From assembly GCA_016207605.1 (NCBI GenBank), contig JACQPJ010000014.1:1-41672 (forward strand): a stretch of 41,672 nt of DNA. The letters run 5' to 3'. Source of the DNA: Elusimicrobiota bacterium (GTDB lineage Bacteria; Elusimicrobiota; Elusimicrobia; UBA1565; UBA9628). Below are positions 24,538 to 31,828 of the stretch, piece by piece. The translations under genes were made by a program, and so were the position numbers. The notes under the pieces were generated by a model, which saw only the letters and a list, made by a program, of their open reading frames with translations, ran no database searches and had not been told where the DNA came from. Numbering within the stretch: position 1 is the stretch's first letter; each line of letters starts with the position of its first letter.

Positions 24538-25630
24538 GAATGTTTGGCGCCGGCTGGCGCACGCCCTGAGCTCGCTGGAGCTCACGCTCGCCTGCCTGGC
24601 GCTCCTCATGGTCCTGGTCACGGCCTGCACCCTGCTCCAGGTCCCGCTCGGCACGCACCGCGCCGTGCAGAGCACCGTGCGCTCGCCTCTCGGCGGGCTG
24701 GTCGGCGGCGTGCTGCTGGCCAACCTGCTCTTCGCGCAGTTCCGACGCCTGGAGTTCAGCCGGCGCAAGTTGGGGTTGTGGCTGGCGCACCTGGGGCTGG
24801 CCCTGCTCTTCGTGGGCGAGTTCGGGACCGCGCTCTTCCAGGTCGAGAGCCAAATGCCCTTGGAGATCGGCCAGACCAAGGACTACTCCGAAGACGACCG
24901 GCGCACGGAGCTGACCGCGACGGACGCGAGCGACCCCCGCTTCGACGTCGTGACCGCGATCCCGGACTCCCGGCTCAAGCGCGGCGGCGAGATCGACGCG
25001 CCCGCCCTTCCGTTTACGCTGTCGGCGCGGCGCTACCACGAAAACGCCGAGCTGGGAATGCGCCGGCCCTCGGACCCGCCCTCGGAGGCGACGGCCGGGA
25101 TCGGGCCCAATCTCCTGGTGCGGCCGGCGCCGCCGTCGACGTCCGATGACGCGCGCGACTCCGCGGCGATCCTGGTGGAGGCGAAGTCCCGGGGCGGCCG
25201 CGGCCTGGGGACGTTCTGGCTGTCGAGCGCGCTGGGCGCGCCGCAGGGATTTTCTCTCGACGGCCGAACGTGGCGGCTGGCCCTGCGCCCGCGGCGCTAC
25301 CGCCTGCCCTTCTCCCTGACGCTCGAGGAGTTCCGCCACGACGTCTATCCGGGCACCGACATCCCCAAGAATTTCTCCAGCCGCGTGCGCCTGCGCGACC
25401 CCGGCCGCGGCGAGGACCGCGCCGCCCTCATCTCCATGAACAACCCACTGCGCTACGGCGGCAAGGCCTTCTACCAGGCGAGCTTCGGCCAAAACGACCG
25501 CCTCTCGGTCCTGCAAGTCGTGCGCAACCCGGGCTGGCTCCTGCCTTACGCGGCCTGCGCGCTGATCGCGGCGGGGATTCTCCTGCACTTCGGCCTCAAG
25601 CTCCGGGCGTCGCTGGGAGCCCGGCCGTGA
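24527..25630 (+). CDS. resB: ResB-family cytochrome c biogenesis protein
   Basis: A 367-residue membrane protein of the system II (Ccs) haem-handling complex, which with CcsA moves haem and attaches it to apocytochrome c on the outer face of the inner membrane. Transmembrane helices occur at about 15-38, 58-75, 82-103 and 340-360, with a large periplasmic domain between the last two. NNPLRYGGKAFYQASFG near the C-terminal helix is the recognisable ResB motif. It overlaps both neighbours (lipoprotein by 11 bases, ccsA by 4). Confidence 0.9.
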   Translation: MRDKNVWRRLAHALSSLELTLACLALLMVLVTACTLLQVPLGTHRAVQSTVRSPLGGLVGGVLLANLLFAQFRRLEFSRRKLGLWLAHLGLALLFVGEFGTALFQVESQMPLEIGQTKDYSEDDRRTELTATDASDPRFDVVTAIPDSRLKRGGEIDAPALPFTLSARRYHENAELGMRRPSDPPSEATAGIGPNLLVRPAPPSTSDDARDSAAILVEAKSRGGRGLGTFWLSSALGAPQGFSLDGRTWRLALRPRRYRLPFSLTLEEFRHDVYPGTDIPKNFSSRVRLRDPGRGEDRAALISMNNPLRYGGKAFYQASFGQNDRLSVLQVVRNPGWLLPYAACALIAAGILLHFGLKLRASLGARP

Positions 25631-27465
25631 CGCGCCAAGCTCGCGCGGCGTTCCAGACGGCGCTGGCCGTCGGTCTGCTCGCCGCGGCCTGGCCCCTGGC
25701 CGCGCCGCCGCCGTCCGACTGGACGCTCGACGTCCTCGGTCGCCTGCCCGTGCTGGAGGGAGGGCGCGTCAAGCCGCTGGACTCCTTCGCGCGCAGCTCC
25801 CTGCTCATGCTGAGCGGCCGGCAGAGCCTGGCTTCCGGAGGCCGGAGCGCGGGGGCGATGGAATGGCTGGCCGACGCCCTCTTCCGCCCCGAGAGGGCGG
25901 ACGCGCGCGCGGTCTTCACCGTCGACGACCCCGACCTGCGCGGGCTGTTGGGGCTCCCGGAGGGACCCGAACGCCGTTTCGCCTACTGGCGCGTCGAGCC
26001 CCGCCGCGCGGAGGTCCGCGCCCAAGCCGAGAGCGCCGAGAAGGTCGAGGCCGCGCGCCGGTCCCGCTTCCAGGCCGCCGTCCTCAACCTCGACCGCCGC
26101 CTGGAGCTCTACGAGCGTATCCAGAACACGCTGATGGCCGCCGGGGCGGGAGACCCCGTCGCCGAGCTGGCCGCCTTCCGCCGGGCGATGCCCGCCGCCC
26201 TGCGCGCCGTTCACGCGGGCGGCGCCGCCTCGGCCTCGGACCGGCGCGCCGTGCGGGCGCTGGCCGGGATGTTGGAGCGCTGGCGCTTCCTGGCCCGGGC
26301 CGCCGCCTTCAAGCCGCTGCCTCCCCGGGGAGGACAGCCGGACGACGCCTGGTCCTCGGTCGGCGAGACCCTACTGCGCCCGCCCGATGGGACGGACCCC
26401 CACCCCGGGCTGGCCGCCTTCGCGCTCATGGGCCGCGCCTACCGCCTGGGCCGGCCGGCCCCCTTCGAGGCCGCCCTGCGCGAGTACGCGGCCTGGGTCG
26501 CGAGGACCCGCCCCGCCGACGTCCGGCGGGCGGCGGCGGAGGAGGCCTTCAACCGCGCCCAACCCTTCGTCTCGGGCATGGCCCTCTACCTGGCGGCCTT
26601 CCTCGCGGTCTGCGCCGGCTGGGCGACCCGCCGGCCCGAGGCCGAGGCCGCCGCCCGCGGCCTTCTGCTGGCGGCCTTCGCCGCGCACACCGCGGGCCTG
26701 GCCGCGCGTATGCTGCTCCAGGGACGCCCGCCGGTCACCAACCTCTACTCCTCGGCCGTGTTCGTGGGCTGGGTCGGGGCGGGGCTGGGCCTCCTGGCCG
26801 AGCGCGCGCGCCCCGGAGGCTTCGCGGCCGCGGGCGGCGCGCTGCTGGGCTTCTGCACCCTCCTGATCGCCCAGCATCTCGCCGCCTCCGGCGACACGCT
26901 GGAGATGATGCGGGCCGTGCTCGACTCCAACTTCTGGCTGGCCACGCACGTGGTGACCGTGACGATCGGCTACGCCTCCACCTTTCTGGCCGGGGCCCTG
27001 GGCGCGGCCTGGGTCCTGCGCCGCCACTGGGTCCGCCGCCCCGACCCGGAGAGCTCGCGCGCCCTCGCCTCGCTGGCCTACGGCGTGGTCGCCTTCAGCC
27101 TGCTGTTCAGCTTCGTGGGCACCATGCTCGGCGGCATCTGGGCCGACCAGTCCTGGGGCCGCTTCTGGGGCTGGGACCCCAAGGAAAACGGCGCGCTCCT
27201 GATCGTGCTCTGGAACGCGATCATCCTGCACGCGCGCTGGTCGGGCCTGGCGCGCGAGCGCGGGATCATGGTCATGACGGTCTTCGGGAGCGTCGTGACC
27301 AGCCTGTCCTGGTTCGGCGTCAACATGCTGGGCGTCGGCCTGCACTCCTACGGCTTCATGGACAAGGCCTTCTGGTGGCTGGCGGCCTTCGTCGCCGGCC
27401 AACTGGCGCTGATGGTCCTGGGGCTGCTCCCGCCGCGCTTCTGGGAGGCGCGACGAAGCTCCTGA
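25627..27465 (+). CDS. ccsA: CcsA/ResC cytochrome c maturation protein with N-terminal extension
   Basis: A 612-residue haem-handling membrane protein. The C-terminal half (about 315-612) has eight or so transmembrane helices and the tryptophan-rich WGRFWGWDPKENGALL motif of the haem-handling family. His residues occur in ATHVVTVTIGY and GVGLHSYGF. The N-terminal half (about 20-300) is an extra periplasmic region with an LPVLEGGRVKPLDSFAR motif, as seen in the long fused versions found in several phyla. GTG start at 25627 overlaps the TGA of resB (GTGA). Together with resB it implies c-type cytochromes and respiration. Confidence 0.92.
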   Translation: MTRQARAAFQTALAVGLLAAAWPLAAPPPSDWTLDVLGRLPVLEGGRVKPLDSFARSSLLMLSGRQSLASGGRSAGAMEWLADALFRPERADARAVFTVDDPDLRGLLGLPEGPERRFAYWRVEPRRAEVRAQAESAEKVEAARRSRFQAAVLNLDRRLELYERIQNTLMAAGAGDPVAELAAFRRAMPAALRAVHAGGAASASDRRAVRALAGMLERWRFLARAAAFKPLPPRGGQPDDAWSSVGETLLRPPDGTDPHPGLAAFALMGRAYRLGRPAPFEAALREYAAWVARTRPADVRRAAAEEAFNRAQPFVSGMALYLAAFLAVCAGWATRRPEAEAAARGLLLAAFAAHTAGLAARMLLQGRPPVTNLYSSAVFVGWVGAGLGLLAERARPGGFAAAGGALLGFCTLLIAQHLAASGDTLEMMRAVLDSNFWLATHVVTVTIGYASTFLAGALGAAWVLRRHWVRRPDPESSRALASLAYGVVAFSLLFSFVGTMLGGIWADQSWGRFWGWDPKENGALLIVLWNAIILHARWSGLARERGIMVMTVFGSVVTSLSWFGVNMLGVGLHSYGFMDKAFWWLAAFVAGQLALMVLGLLPPRFWEARRSS

Positions 27466-28199
27466 CCGGGGCTCTGCTCCTGCTGTCCGGCGCGGCCGCG
27501 GCGCGGACCACGCCCCCGTCGCCCGCCGAGGGGCCGCGGCTGGTCATCCTCGACCCCGGCCACGGCGGCAAGGACTTCGGCGCCGTGGCCCGCGGCCTGC
27601 GCGAGAAGGACGTCGCGCTGGCCGTGGCGCGCCGGCTCGAGGCGCGGCTCAAGGCCGCGGGGATACCCGTGCGCCTCACGCGGCAGGGCGACGAGCGCCT
27701 CTCCCTCGACCAGCGGCTGGTCGCGAGCGTGGACTGGAAGGGCGCGGCGTTCGTGTCCCTCCACGTCAACGCGATCCCCAGCGCGAAGGCCTCCGGGATC
27801 GTCCTCTACACCTACGGGCCCGACGCGCTGGGCCTGCGCCGGATGCGCCACCGCGGCGTCCCGCCCATGCCCGCCCCGCCGCGCGCCGCCGTCGGCGACA
27901 GCCGGATCTTGGCCGGGACCCTGGCGGCGGGCTTGGGCGCGGAGGGGCTCAAGGTCGAGCGCGACCGCTCCGACTACTACGTGCTCAAGAACCCGTCCCA
28001 GCCGAGCGTCCTGGCCGAGCTCGGCTACCTGAGCAACCCGGCCGAGGCCGCGCGGCTGGCCGATCCGGCCTATCAGAACCGCCTCGCCGCCGGCCTGGCG
28101 CGCGGCCTGGCGCGCTATCTCAAGCTCACAACAGCCGGAGTTGACGTCCCCCGGGGCGGCGGAAGTGCGCCGCGCTCAAAGGCTGTCGCTCGCGATTAA
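27462..28199 (+). CDS. N-acetylmuramoyl-L-alanine amidase (Amidase_3), CTG start
   Basis: A 245-residue exported amidase that cleaves the bond between MurNAc and the stem peptide. Zinc and catalytic residues are present: His in LDPGHGGKDFGA, Glu in GLREKDVALAVARRL, His in FVSLHVNAIPS and Glu in VLAELGYLSNPAEA. No ATG, GTG or TTG precedes the signal peptide in this frame after ccsA ends. I therefore propose CTG at 27462, overlapping the ccsA stop (CTGA) in the same way as the other genes here, with GGGAGG upstream. Then TGALLLLSGAAAA serves as the signal peptide. An ACG at 27453 is the alternative. The 3' end overlaps the convergent radical SAM gene by 74 bases. Confidence 0.85.
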   Translation: MTGALLLLSGAAAARTTPPSPAEGPRLVILDPGHGGKDFGAVARGLREKDVALAVARRLEARLKAAGIPVRLTRQGDERLSLDQRLVASVDWKGAAFVSLHVNAIPSAKASGIVLYTYGPDALGLRRMRHRGVPPMPAPPRAAVGDSRILAGTLAAGLGAEGLKVERDRSDYYVLKNPSQPSVLAELGYLSNPAEAARLADPAYQNRLAAGLARGLARYLKLTTAGVDVPRGGGSAPRSKAVARD

Positions 28200-29178
28200 G
28201 GCCGAAGCGCCGTCCGCTCACCTCGAAAAGACGCTTGAGGTGCGCGGCAAAGACGCCCTCCCCGCGCATGCGCGAGCCAAAGCGCGCGTCGTTCAAGCCG
28301 CCGCCGCGCAAGGCGCCAAGCTGGGAGACGACCTTGGCCTTGCGGCCCGGCTCGTGGCGGTCCAGCCAGTCCAAGAAGACGTCCTTGACCGTGTAGGGCA
28401 GGCGCAGGACCGTAAACCCCGCCCAGCGCGCGCCGGCCTCGGCGGCGGCCTCCAAAATCCGCGGCAGCTCGTGATCGTTGAGTCCCGGGATCATGGGAGC
28501 GGCCATGACCCCGACGGGCACGCCGGCCCGGGACAGCGCCCTTAGGGCGCCCAGGCGCCGCTCCGGCGTGGAGGCGCGCGGCTCCAGCCGCCGCGCCAGC
28601 TCCGCGTCCAGCGTCGTGATGGAAACGAAGACGCGCACCGCGTCCCAGCGCGCCAGCTCCGCGAAGAGGTCCGCGTCGCGCGCGGCCAGCGCGTTCTTGG
28701 TCACGACCCCGACCGGCGCCCGGCAGTCGGCCAGCACCCGCAGGCAGCGCCGCGTGACCTCGAAGCGCCGCTCGGCCGGCTGGTAGGGGTCGGTCACGCC
28801 CGAGATCGAGATTGCGTCCGGCACCCAGGAAGGCTTGGCCAGCTCGCGCTCCAAAAGCTCCGGCGCGTCCTCCTTGACGAAGATCATCGTCTCGAAGTCG
28901 AGGCCCGCCGAAAGGCCCAGATACTCGTGATAGGGCCGCGCGTAGCAGTAGGCGCAGCCGTGCTCGCAGCCGCGGTACGGGTTTAGGCCCCAGGTAAAGG
29001 GGATGTCCGGGCTGTCGTTGCGGACCAGCACCGAGCGCGTCGCGTCGCGAAAAAATCGGGTCTTGGGCGCCGGCCGGTCCGCGGGATCTACGGACTCGTC
29101 GAGCTCGTAGGCGATCTCCTCGAACCGGTTGGCCGGGTTGATCCCCGTCCCCCGCCCCCGCGGCGCCGCGCTCTCCAC
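28126..29178 (-). CDS. PA0069-type radical SAM protein (spore photoproduct lyase-like)
   Basis: A radical SAM enzyme of about 350 residues. The iron-sulfur motif CEHGCAYCYAR (CxxxCxxC) follows NPYRGC. ISGVTDPYQPAER, KNALAARDADL and RVFVSITTLDAELARRLEPR are typical of the PA0069/Rv2578c group. These are related to spore photoproduct lyase, but the substrate is not known. The track start is a TTG at 29199. I prefer GTG 29178 because a near-consensus promoter ends 6 bases before it and the TTG lies in that promoter. A LexA-like box within the promoter suggests DNA-damage control, which would suit a DNA-repair role. Confidence 0.88.
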   Translation of the reverse strand: MESAAPRGRGTGINPANRFEEIAYELDESVDPADRPAPKTRFFRDATRSVLVRNDSPDIPFTWGLNPYRGCEHGCAYCYARPYHEYLGLSAGLDFETMIFVKEDAPELLERELAKPSWVPDAISISGVTDPYQPAERRFEVTRRCLRVLADCRAPVGVVTKNALAARDADLFAELARWDAVRVFVSITTLDAELARRLEPRASTPERRLGALRALSRAGVPVGVMAAPMIPGLNDHELPRILEAAAEAGARWAGFTVLRLPYTVKDVFLDWLDRHEPGRKAKVVSQLGALRGGGLNDARFGSRMRGEGVFAAHLKRLFEVSGRRFGLNRERQPLSAAHFRRPGGRQLRLL

Positions 29179-29184
29179 GGGAAC

Positions 29185-29213
29185 AGGATAATCGAACAAA
29201 TGTTCTATGTCAA
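29185..29213 (-). promoter_or_regulatory. Promoter with LexA-like box before radical SAM gene
   Basis: On the minus strand TTGACA (29213-29208) and TATCCT (29190-29185) are exactly 17 bases apart. The GTG start follows 6 bases later. The spacer contains GAACATTTGTTC; read on the plus strand, CGAACAAATGTTCT (29193-29206) matches the Gram-positive LexA (DinR) operator CGAAC-N4-GTTYC at nearly every position. A repressor there would block RNA polymerase. Confidence 0.65.
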
Positions 29214-29231
29214 GAGGACGCCAAAACTAAA

Positions 29232-29260
29232 GGCCCCGCGCCGGAACGCGGCGCGGGGCC
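29232..29260 (-). terminator. Terminator of small secreted protein gene
   Basis: A perfect 12-bp stem (GGCCCCGCGCCG / CGGCGCGGGGCC) with a 5-base loop is followed on the minus strand by TTTAGTTTTGG. It lies 16 bases past the stop of the gene at 29277. Confidence 0.85.
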
Positions 29261-29276
29261 ATGCGGCGCAGCGGCC

Positions 29277-29495
29277 TTAAGGGGCCTTCGGGGCCGGGGC
29301 CGCGGCCTTCTTCTCCTTGGCGGCCCTGGCCTTGCGGGCGGCCTTGGCGCGAGCCTTCTTCTCCGTCTTCGCCTTGGCCGGAACGGCGGCCGGAGCCGGC
29401 GTATTGGCGGACGCCGCGGCAGGCGTATCCGCAGCCCTAGCCGCCAGCGGCGCGGCCAAGCCGAACGACAGAACGGCGGCAAACAATTTCTTCAT
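29277..29495 (-). CDS. Small exported Ala/Lys-rich protein
   Basis: A 72-residue protein. A clear signal peptide (MKKLFAAVLSFGLAAPLAARA) is followed by a mature part made almost only of Ala, Lys, Pro and Thr (e.g. KTEKKARAKAARKARAAKEKK). It should be strongly basic, disordered or helical, and periplasmic. The composition recalls acid-shock-type Asr peptides, but similarity of this kind can be coincidental. The start is ATG 29495, with AAGGAGA 7 bases upstream; the track start 13 codons earlier has no ribosome site. It has its own terminator. Confidence 0.7.
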   Translation of the reverse strand: MKKLFAAVLSFGLAAPLAARAADTPAAASANTPAPAAVPAKAKTEKKARAKAARKARAAKEKKAAAPAPKAP

Positions 29496-29572
29496 GATTG
29501 TGTCTCCTTGATGAAACGACATGCGATCGAACATCCGGGCGCGCAGGCGCCTGCTGAGCCAGCGGGACGCGG

Positions 29573-29632
29573 CTAGATGCTATAAGCCTTTCCTCGACGC
29601 ATCTGTGCCGCGCCCGAAGGGTCGCGACCTAG
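29573..29632 (+). repeat. Copy B of ~60-bp two-hairpin repeat
   Basis: Starts CTAGATGC and ends GACCTAG, so CTAG bounds both ends. The first stem is AGATGC/GCATCT. The second is GCCGCG-CCC/GGG-CGCGAC with one mismatch. The closing CTAG contains the stop codon of the leftward gene at 29629. It lies 78 bases upstream of the small Ala/Lys-rich protein gene. Confidence 0.7.
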
Positions 29633-29907
29633 ACGGCCTGGGGAGGGGACAGAGACCGCGGTTCCGGCACGGGCGCGGCGGGAACTTGAGGCCGGGACGG
29701 GGGAACGACGGATACAGCCTCGCCCAGACGGACGATGGCCGCGGAAGCGCCGGCGGCGCAGGGGGGCGCAGTCCGGTCGCCGGGGACGGCCCCCACGGTC
29801 CAGCAGGCCGCGGAGACGGACGGCTCATCCGCAGCCGGCTCCTCGGCGAGGCAAAGAACGGCGACGAAAAAGGTCAAGCCCAACAGGAGCGGGCGCCAAT
29901 GCCTCAT
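29629..29907 (-). CDS. Possible small exported Pro/Ala-rich protein
   Basis: A 92-residue ORF starting MRHWRPLLLGLTFFVAVLCLA, which looks like a signal peptide. The mature part is Ala/Pro/Val-rich, with two Cys (AACW, PPCA) and a proline-rich end. No family is recognised. It lies downstream of the methyltransferase on the same strand, and its stop codon is in the end of repeat copy B. The track start (TTG 29928) adds seven residues. The gene is credible because of the signal peptide and codon bias, but it could be spurious. Confidence 0.45.
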   Translation of the reverse strand: MRHWRPLLLGLTFFVAVLCLAEEPAADEPSVSAACWTVGAVPGDRTAPPCAAGASAAIVRLGEAVSVVPPSRPQVPAAPVPEPRSLSPPQAV

Positions 29908-29972
29908 GCGATTCTTAGTCGATACCAAACCGGCAAGCCGGCCGTCAAGGCTGACCGGGGGGCCAAGACATC

Positions 29973-29990
29973 AGAACTGCCGGCAGTTCT
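29973..29990. repeat. Perfect 18-bp palindrome at methyltransferase stop codon
   Basis: AGAACTGCCGGCAGTTCT is a perfect inverted repeat that overlaps the TAG stop of the methyltransferase gene (29989-29991). No T-run follows in the minus direction, so it is a poor intrinsic terminator. It may be a protein-binding or mRNA 3'-end structure. Confidence 0.6.
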
Positions 29991-31671
29991 AGAGAAAAAC
30001 GGTCTGCGTCGAAACAAATTTCGGCTGAAGAGCGACGGCAGGCGTGCCGGAGCGAAAAATATATCGCTGGTTGAGCTGGAGAATCTCCGGGGAATCCCGC
30101 GTATAAACATCCCCCGCCGACGCCGACCGCACCAAGCGCCTCACGGACTCAATGAGAAGCCTCTTCTCATCCGGGCGGACCCAAACCGGATAGGGCATTC
30201 TTTCCACATCCTTGCCTTGGATATTTCGGGTATGGTTGATAACGCCTTTGAGAATGCCGTTGAAAAGATCCGTCAGCATCCAGCCAAGGATGAAATAAAG
30301 CTCGTCTTCCGGAATCCCTTCGCGGACGAAGGCGCAGGGAGCTCCGCTGTCCAGAATATAACCGCTGGGAAGAAACTTGGCGTGCACTCGAGACGCCACC
30401 AGAGACCACGTAATGCCGGATTTTCCAAAAAAAGGCTTGCCCCCGACCCCCTGTAGGTACCAGTTGCCGTTTTTCTTGAACGTGCGCACGGCGTCGCCGG
30501 CGTCCTTCCAGAAGATCGCCCATTCGGCCGGCGCGTAGATGACCTTGTTGTTTGCTTTGTTGTAATAGCAGTAATCCAGATTGGGAAGAGCAACGACTCG
30601 CGGCGGGTGCAGCTCATGCCAACGGACATTCCGTCTGGTCGCCCCAGACCGCGCAAGCTCCGATATCTTGAGGGCCTGGGCATCGCTCAAACGGTTAAGC
30701 CGCGCCCGAGCCCGTTCTCTTTCCAACGTTATGGGCTCCTCAAAGAACTCGAACACAAGCCGCTCGACCACGCGCCCATCCTGAATCGGACGCAGAAATA
30801 GGTCGTTGTTGCCCGTCGTCATCCCGCTCGTAGCGACGACAAAGTCTCCCAGCGTCGCGCCCGTGAAATATTTCGAGAACTCGCCCCCCAAGCGCCAGCT
30901 TAGATTGCCCGTCCGCTCGATCTCCTCGTGGGAAAAAGTCTGTCCAAACACCTCCACGACGCTCGGCCTCGCGCCGGTCTTTATAAAATCAAGGAGAACC
31001 ATCGGATGCGAAGTCTCGTCGAACAAGCCGGGCACTTCCCGAATCCGCATTTGGCCGCTGGCCATGAGGAATGCTCTAAGCCCCCTCATCGTATTGATCG
31101 TCAAAAACGTGTCGGAGCAGATGAACAGAAGCCTCCCCCCCGGCCTGAGAAGATCGCAGGCTTTCACGACGAAGAAGCTATAGGTCTCCTTTTTTATTTT
31201 TTGCCCATGCCTCCAGCCATAAACGGCATCCAAGGCATCCTGGATGTCGGGCCCAATGGATCCGCCGAACGGCGGATTCCCGATAATAAGGTCAAAGAAC
31301 TCCCAATCGCGCTTGAAATAGAACTCTTTTCGCAGGAAATCCTCCGACAGGCCGCTCGGCATCCAGCGAAAGAAATCCGTCTGATTTAAGTGCAGCCTCA
31401 AATTCGGAGAGTCTTTCCGCTGCAGCGCGGAAACGCCGGCCTCGAAGAAATCACGATCTAACTCGCATCCCCAAACCTCGCCTGAGACCCCGATCCGACG
31501 CGCCCTCTCTTGGAGCGCCCTGATAAAAACTCCGCGGCCGAAGCTGGGCTCAAGAATCCGCATCCCCGGTGAAAATCGGATTTCGTCCACAACGCCGGCG
31601 GCGATATTCTCGGGGGTCAGGAACTGGCCGAGCTGCCGTTTTTTCTGTCTGGCAAATCTTGCGGTGCTCAT
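29989..31671 (-). CDS. Adenine-specific DNA methyltransferase (TaqI/Eco57I-like)
   Basis: A 560-residue N6-adenine methyltransferase. QLGQFLTPENIA (motif X), EPSFGRGVFIRAL (motif I, SAM binding) and DLIIGNPPFGG (catalytic NPPF, motif IV) are all present. The C-terminal half (about 260-540) would be the target-recognition region, with a TaqI-like IFRSGTPAVALQPKF end. No restriction endonuclease gene is visible beside it, so it is either orphan or part of a system split elsewhere. It is less GC-rich than the bufferin genes upstream, suggesting acquisition. Its ATG overlaps the stop of a 48-residue ORF (ATGA), so translation is probably coupled to that ORF. Confidence 0.92.
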   Translation of the reverse strand: MSTARFARQKKRQLGQFLTPENIAAGVVDEIRFSPGMRILEPSFGRGVFIRALQERARRIGVSGEVWGCELDRDFFEAGVSALQRKDSPNLRLHLNQTDFFRWMPSGLSEDFLRKEFYFKRDWEFFDLIIGNPPFGGSIGPDIQDALDAVYGWRHGQKIKKETYSFFVVKACDLLRPGGRLLFICSDTFLTINTMRGLRAFLMASGQMRIREVPGLFDETSHPMVLLDFIKTGARPSVVEVFGQTFSHEEIERTGNLSWRLGGEFSKYFTGATLGDFVVATSGMTTGNNDLFLRPIQDGRVVERLVFEFFEEPITLERERARARLNRLSDAQALKISELARSGATRRNVRWHELHPPRVVALPNLDYCYYNKANNKVIYAPAEWAIFWKDAGDAVRTFKKNGNWYLQGVGGKPFFGKSGITWSLVASRVHAKFLPSGYILDSGAPCAFVREGIPEDELYFILGWMLTDLFNGILKGVINHTRNIQGKDVERMPYPVWVRPDEKRLLIESVRRLVRSASAGDVYTRDSPEILQLNQRYIFRSGTPAVALQPKFVSTQTVFL

Positions 31672-31814
31672 CTCAAATGGATGGCTCGCTGAGTTTCCGG
31701 CGTGACCCCCAAGGCCCCGCGCTCAAGACATCGGCCAACCTTGACCCGGAACTCCGCCAGATCCTTTTTCCGATTGATCTGCAGCCTGCGCTCGCCGTCT
31801 TCGTAGAGAGCCAT
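31668..31814 (-). CDS. 48-residue ORF coupled to methyltransferase
   Basis: Too short for the supplied ORF track. It reads MALYEDGERRLQINRKKDLA and ends ETQRAIHLR, a charged, probably helical peptide. It starts 14 bases after the ABC-F gene stop, and its TGA overlaps the methyltransferase ATG. I do not recognise a family. It could be a regulator of the methyltransferase or only a translational coupler. It lacks the helix-turn-helix expected of restriction C-proteins. Confidence 0.5.
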   Translation of the reverse strand: MALYEDGERRLQINRKKDLAEFRVKVGRCLERGALGVTPETQRAIHLR

Positions 31815-31828
31815 AAGCCGAATTCAAC

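Noticed and set aside
29277-29534. 13-residue extension of the Ala/Lys-rich protein
   Set aside because: The AAGGAGA ribosome site and the signal peptide both fix the start at 29495.
29521-30456. 311-residue plus-strand ORF
   Set aside because: Runs antisense through the methyltransferase and through repeat copy B; no domain or start signal.
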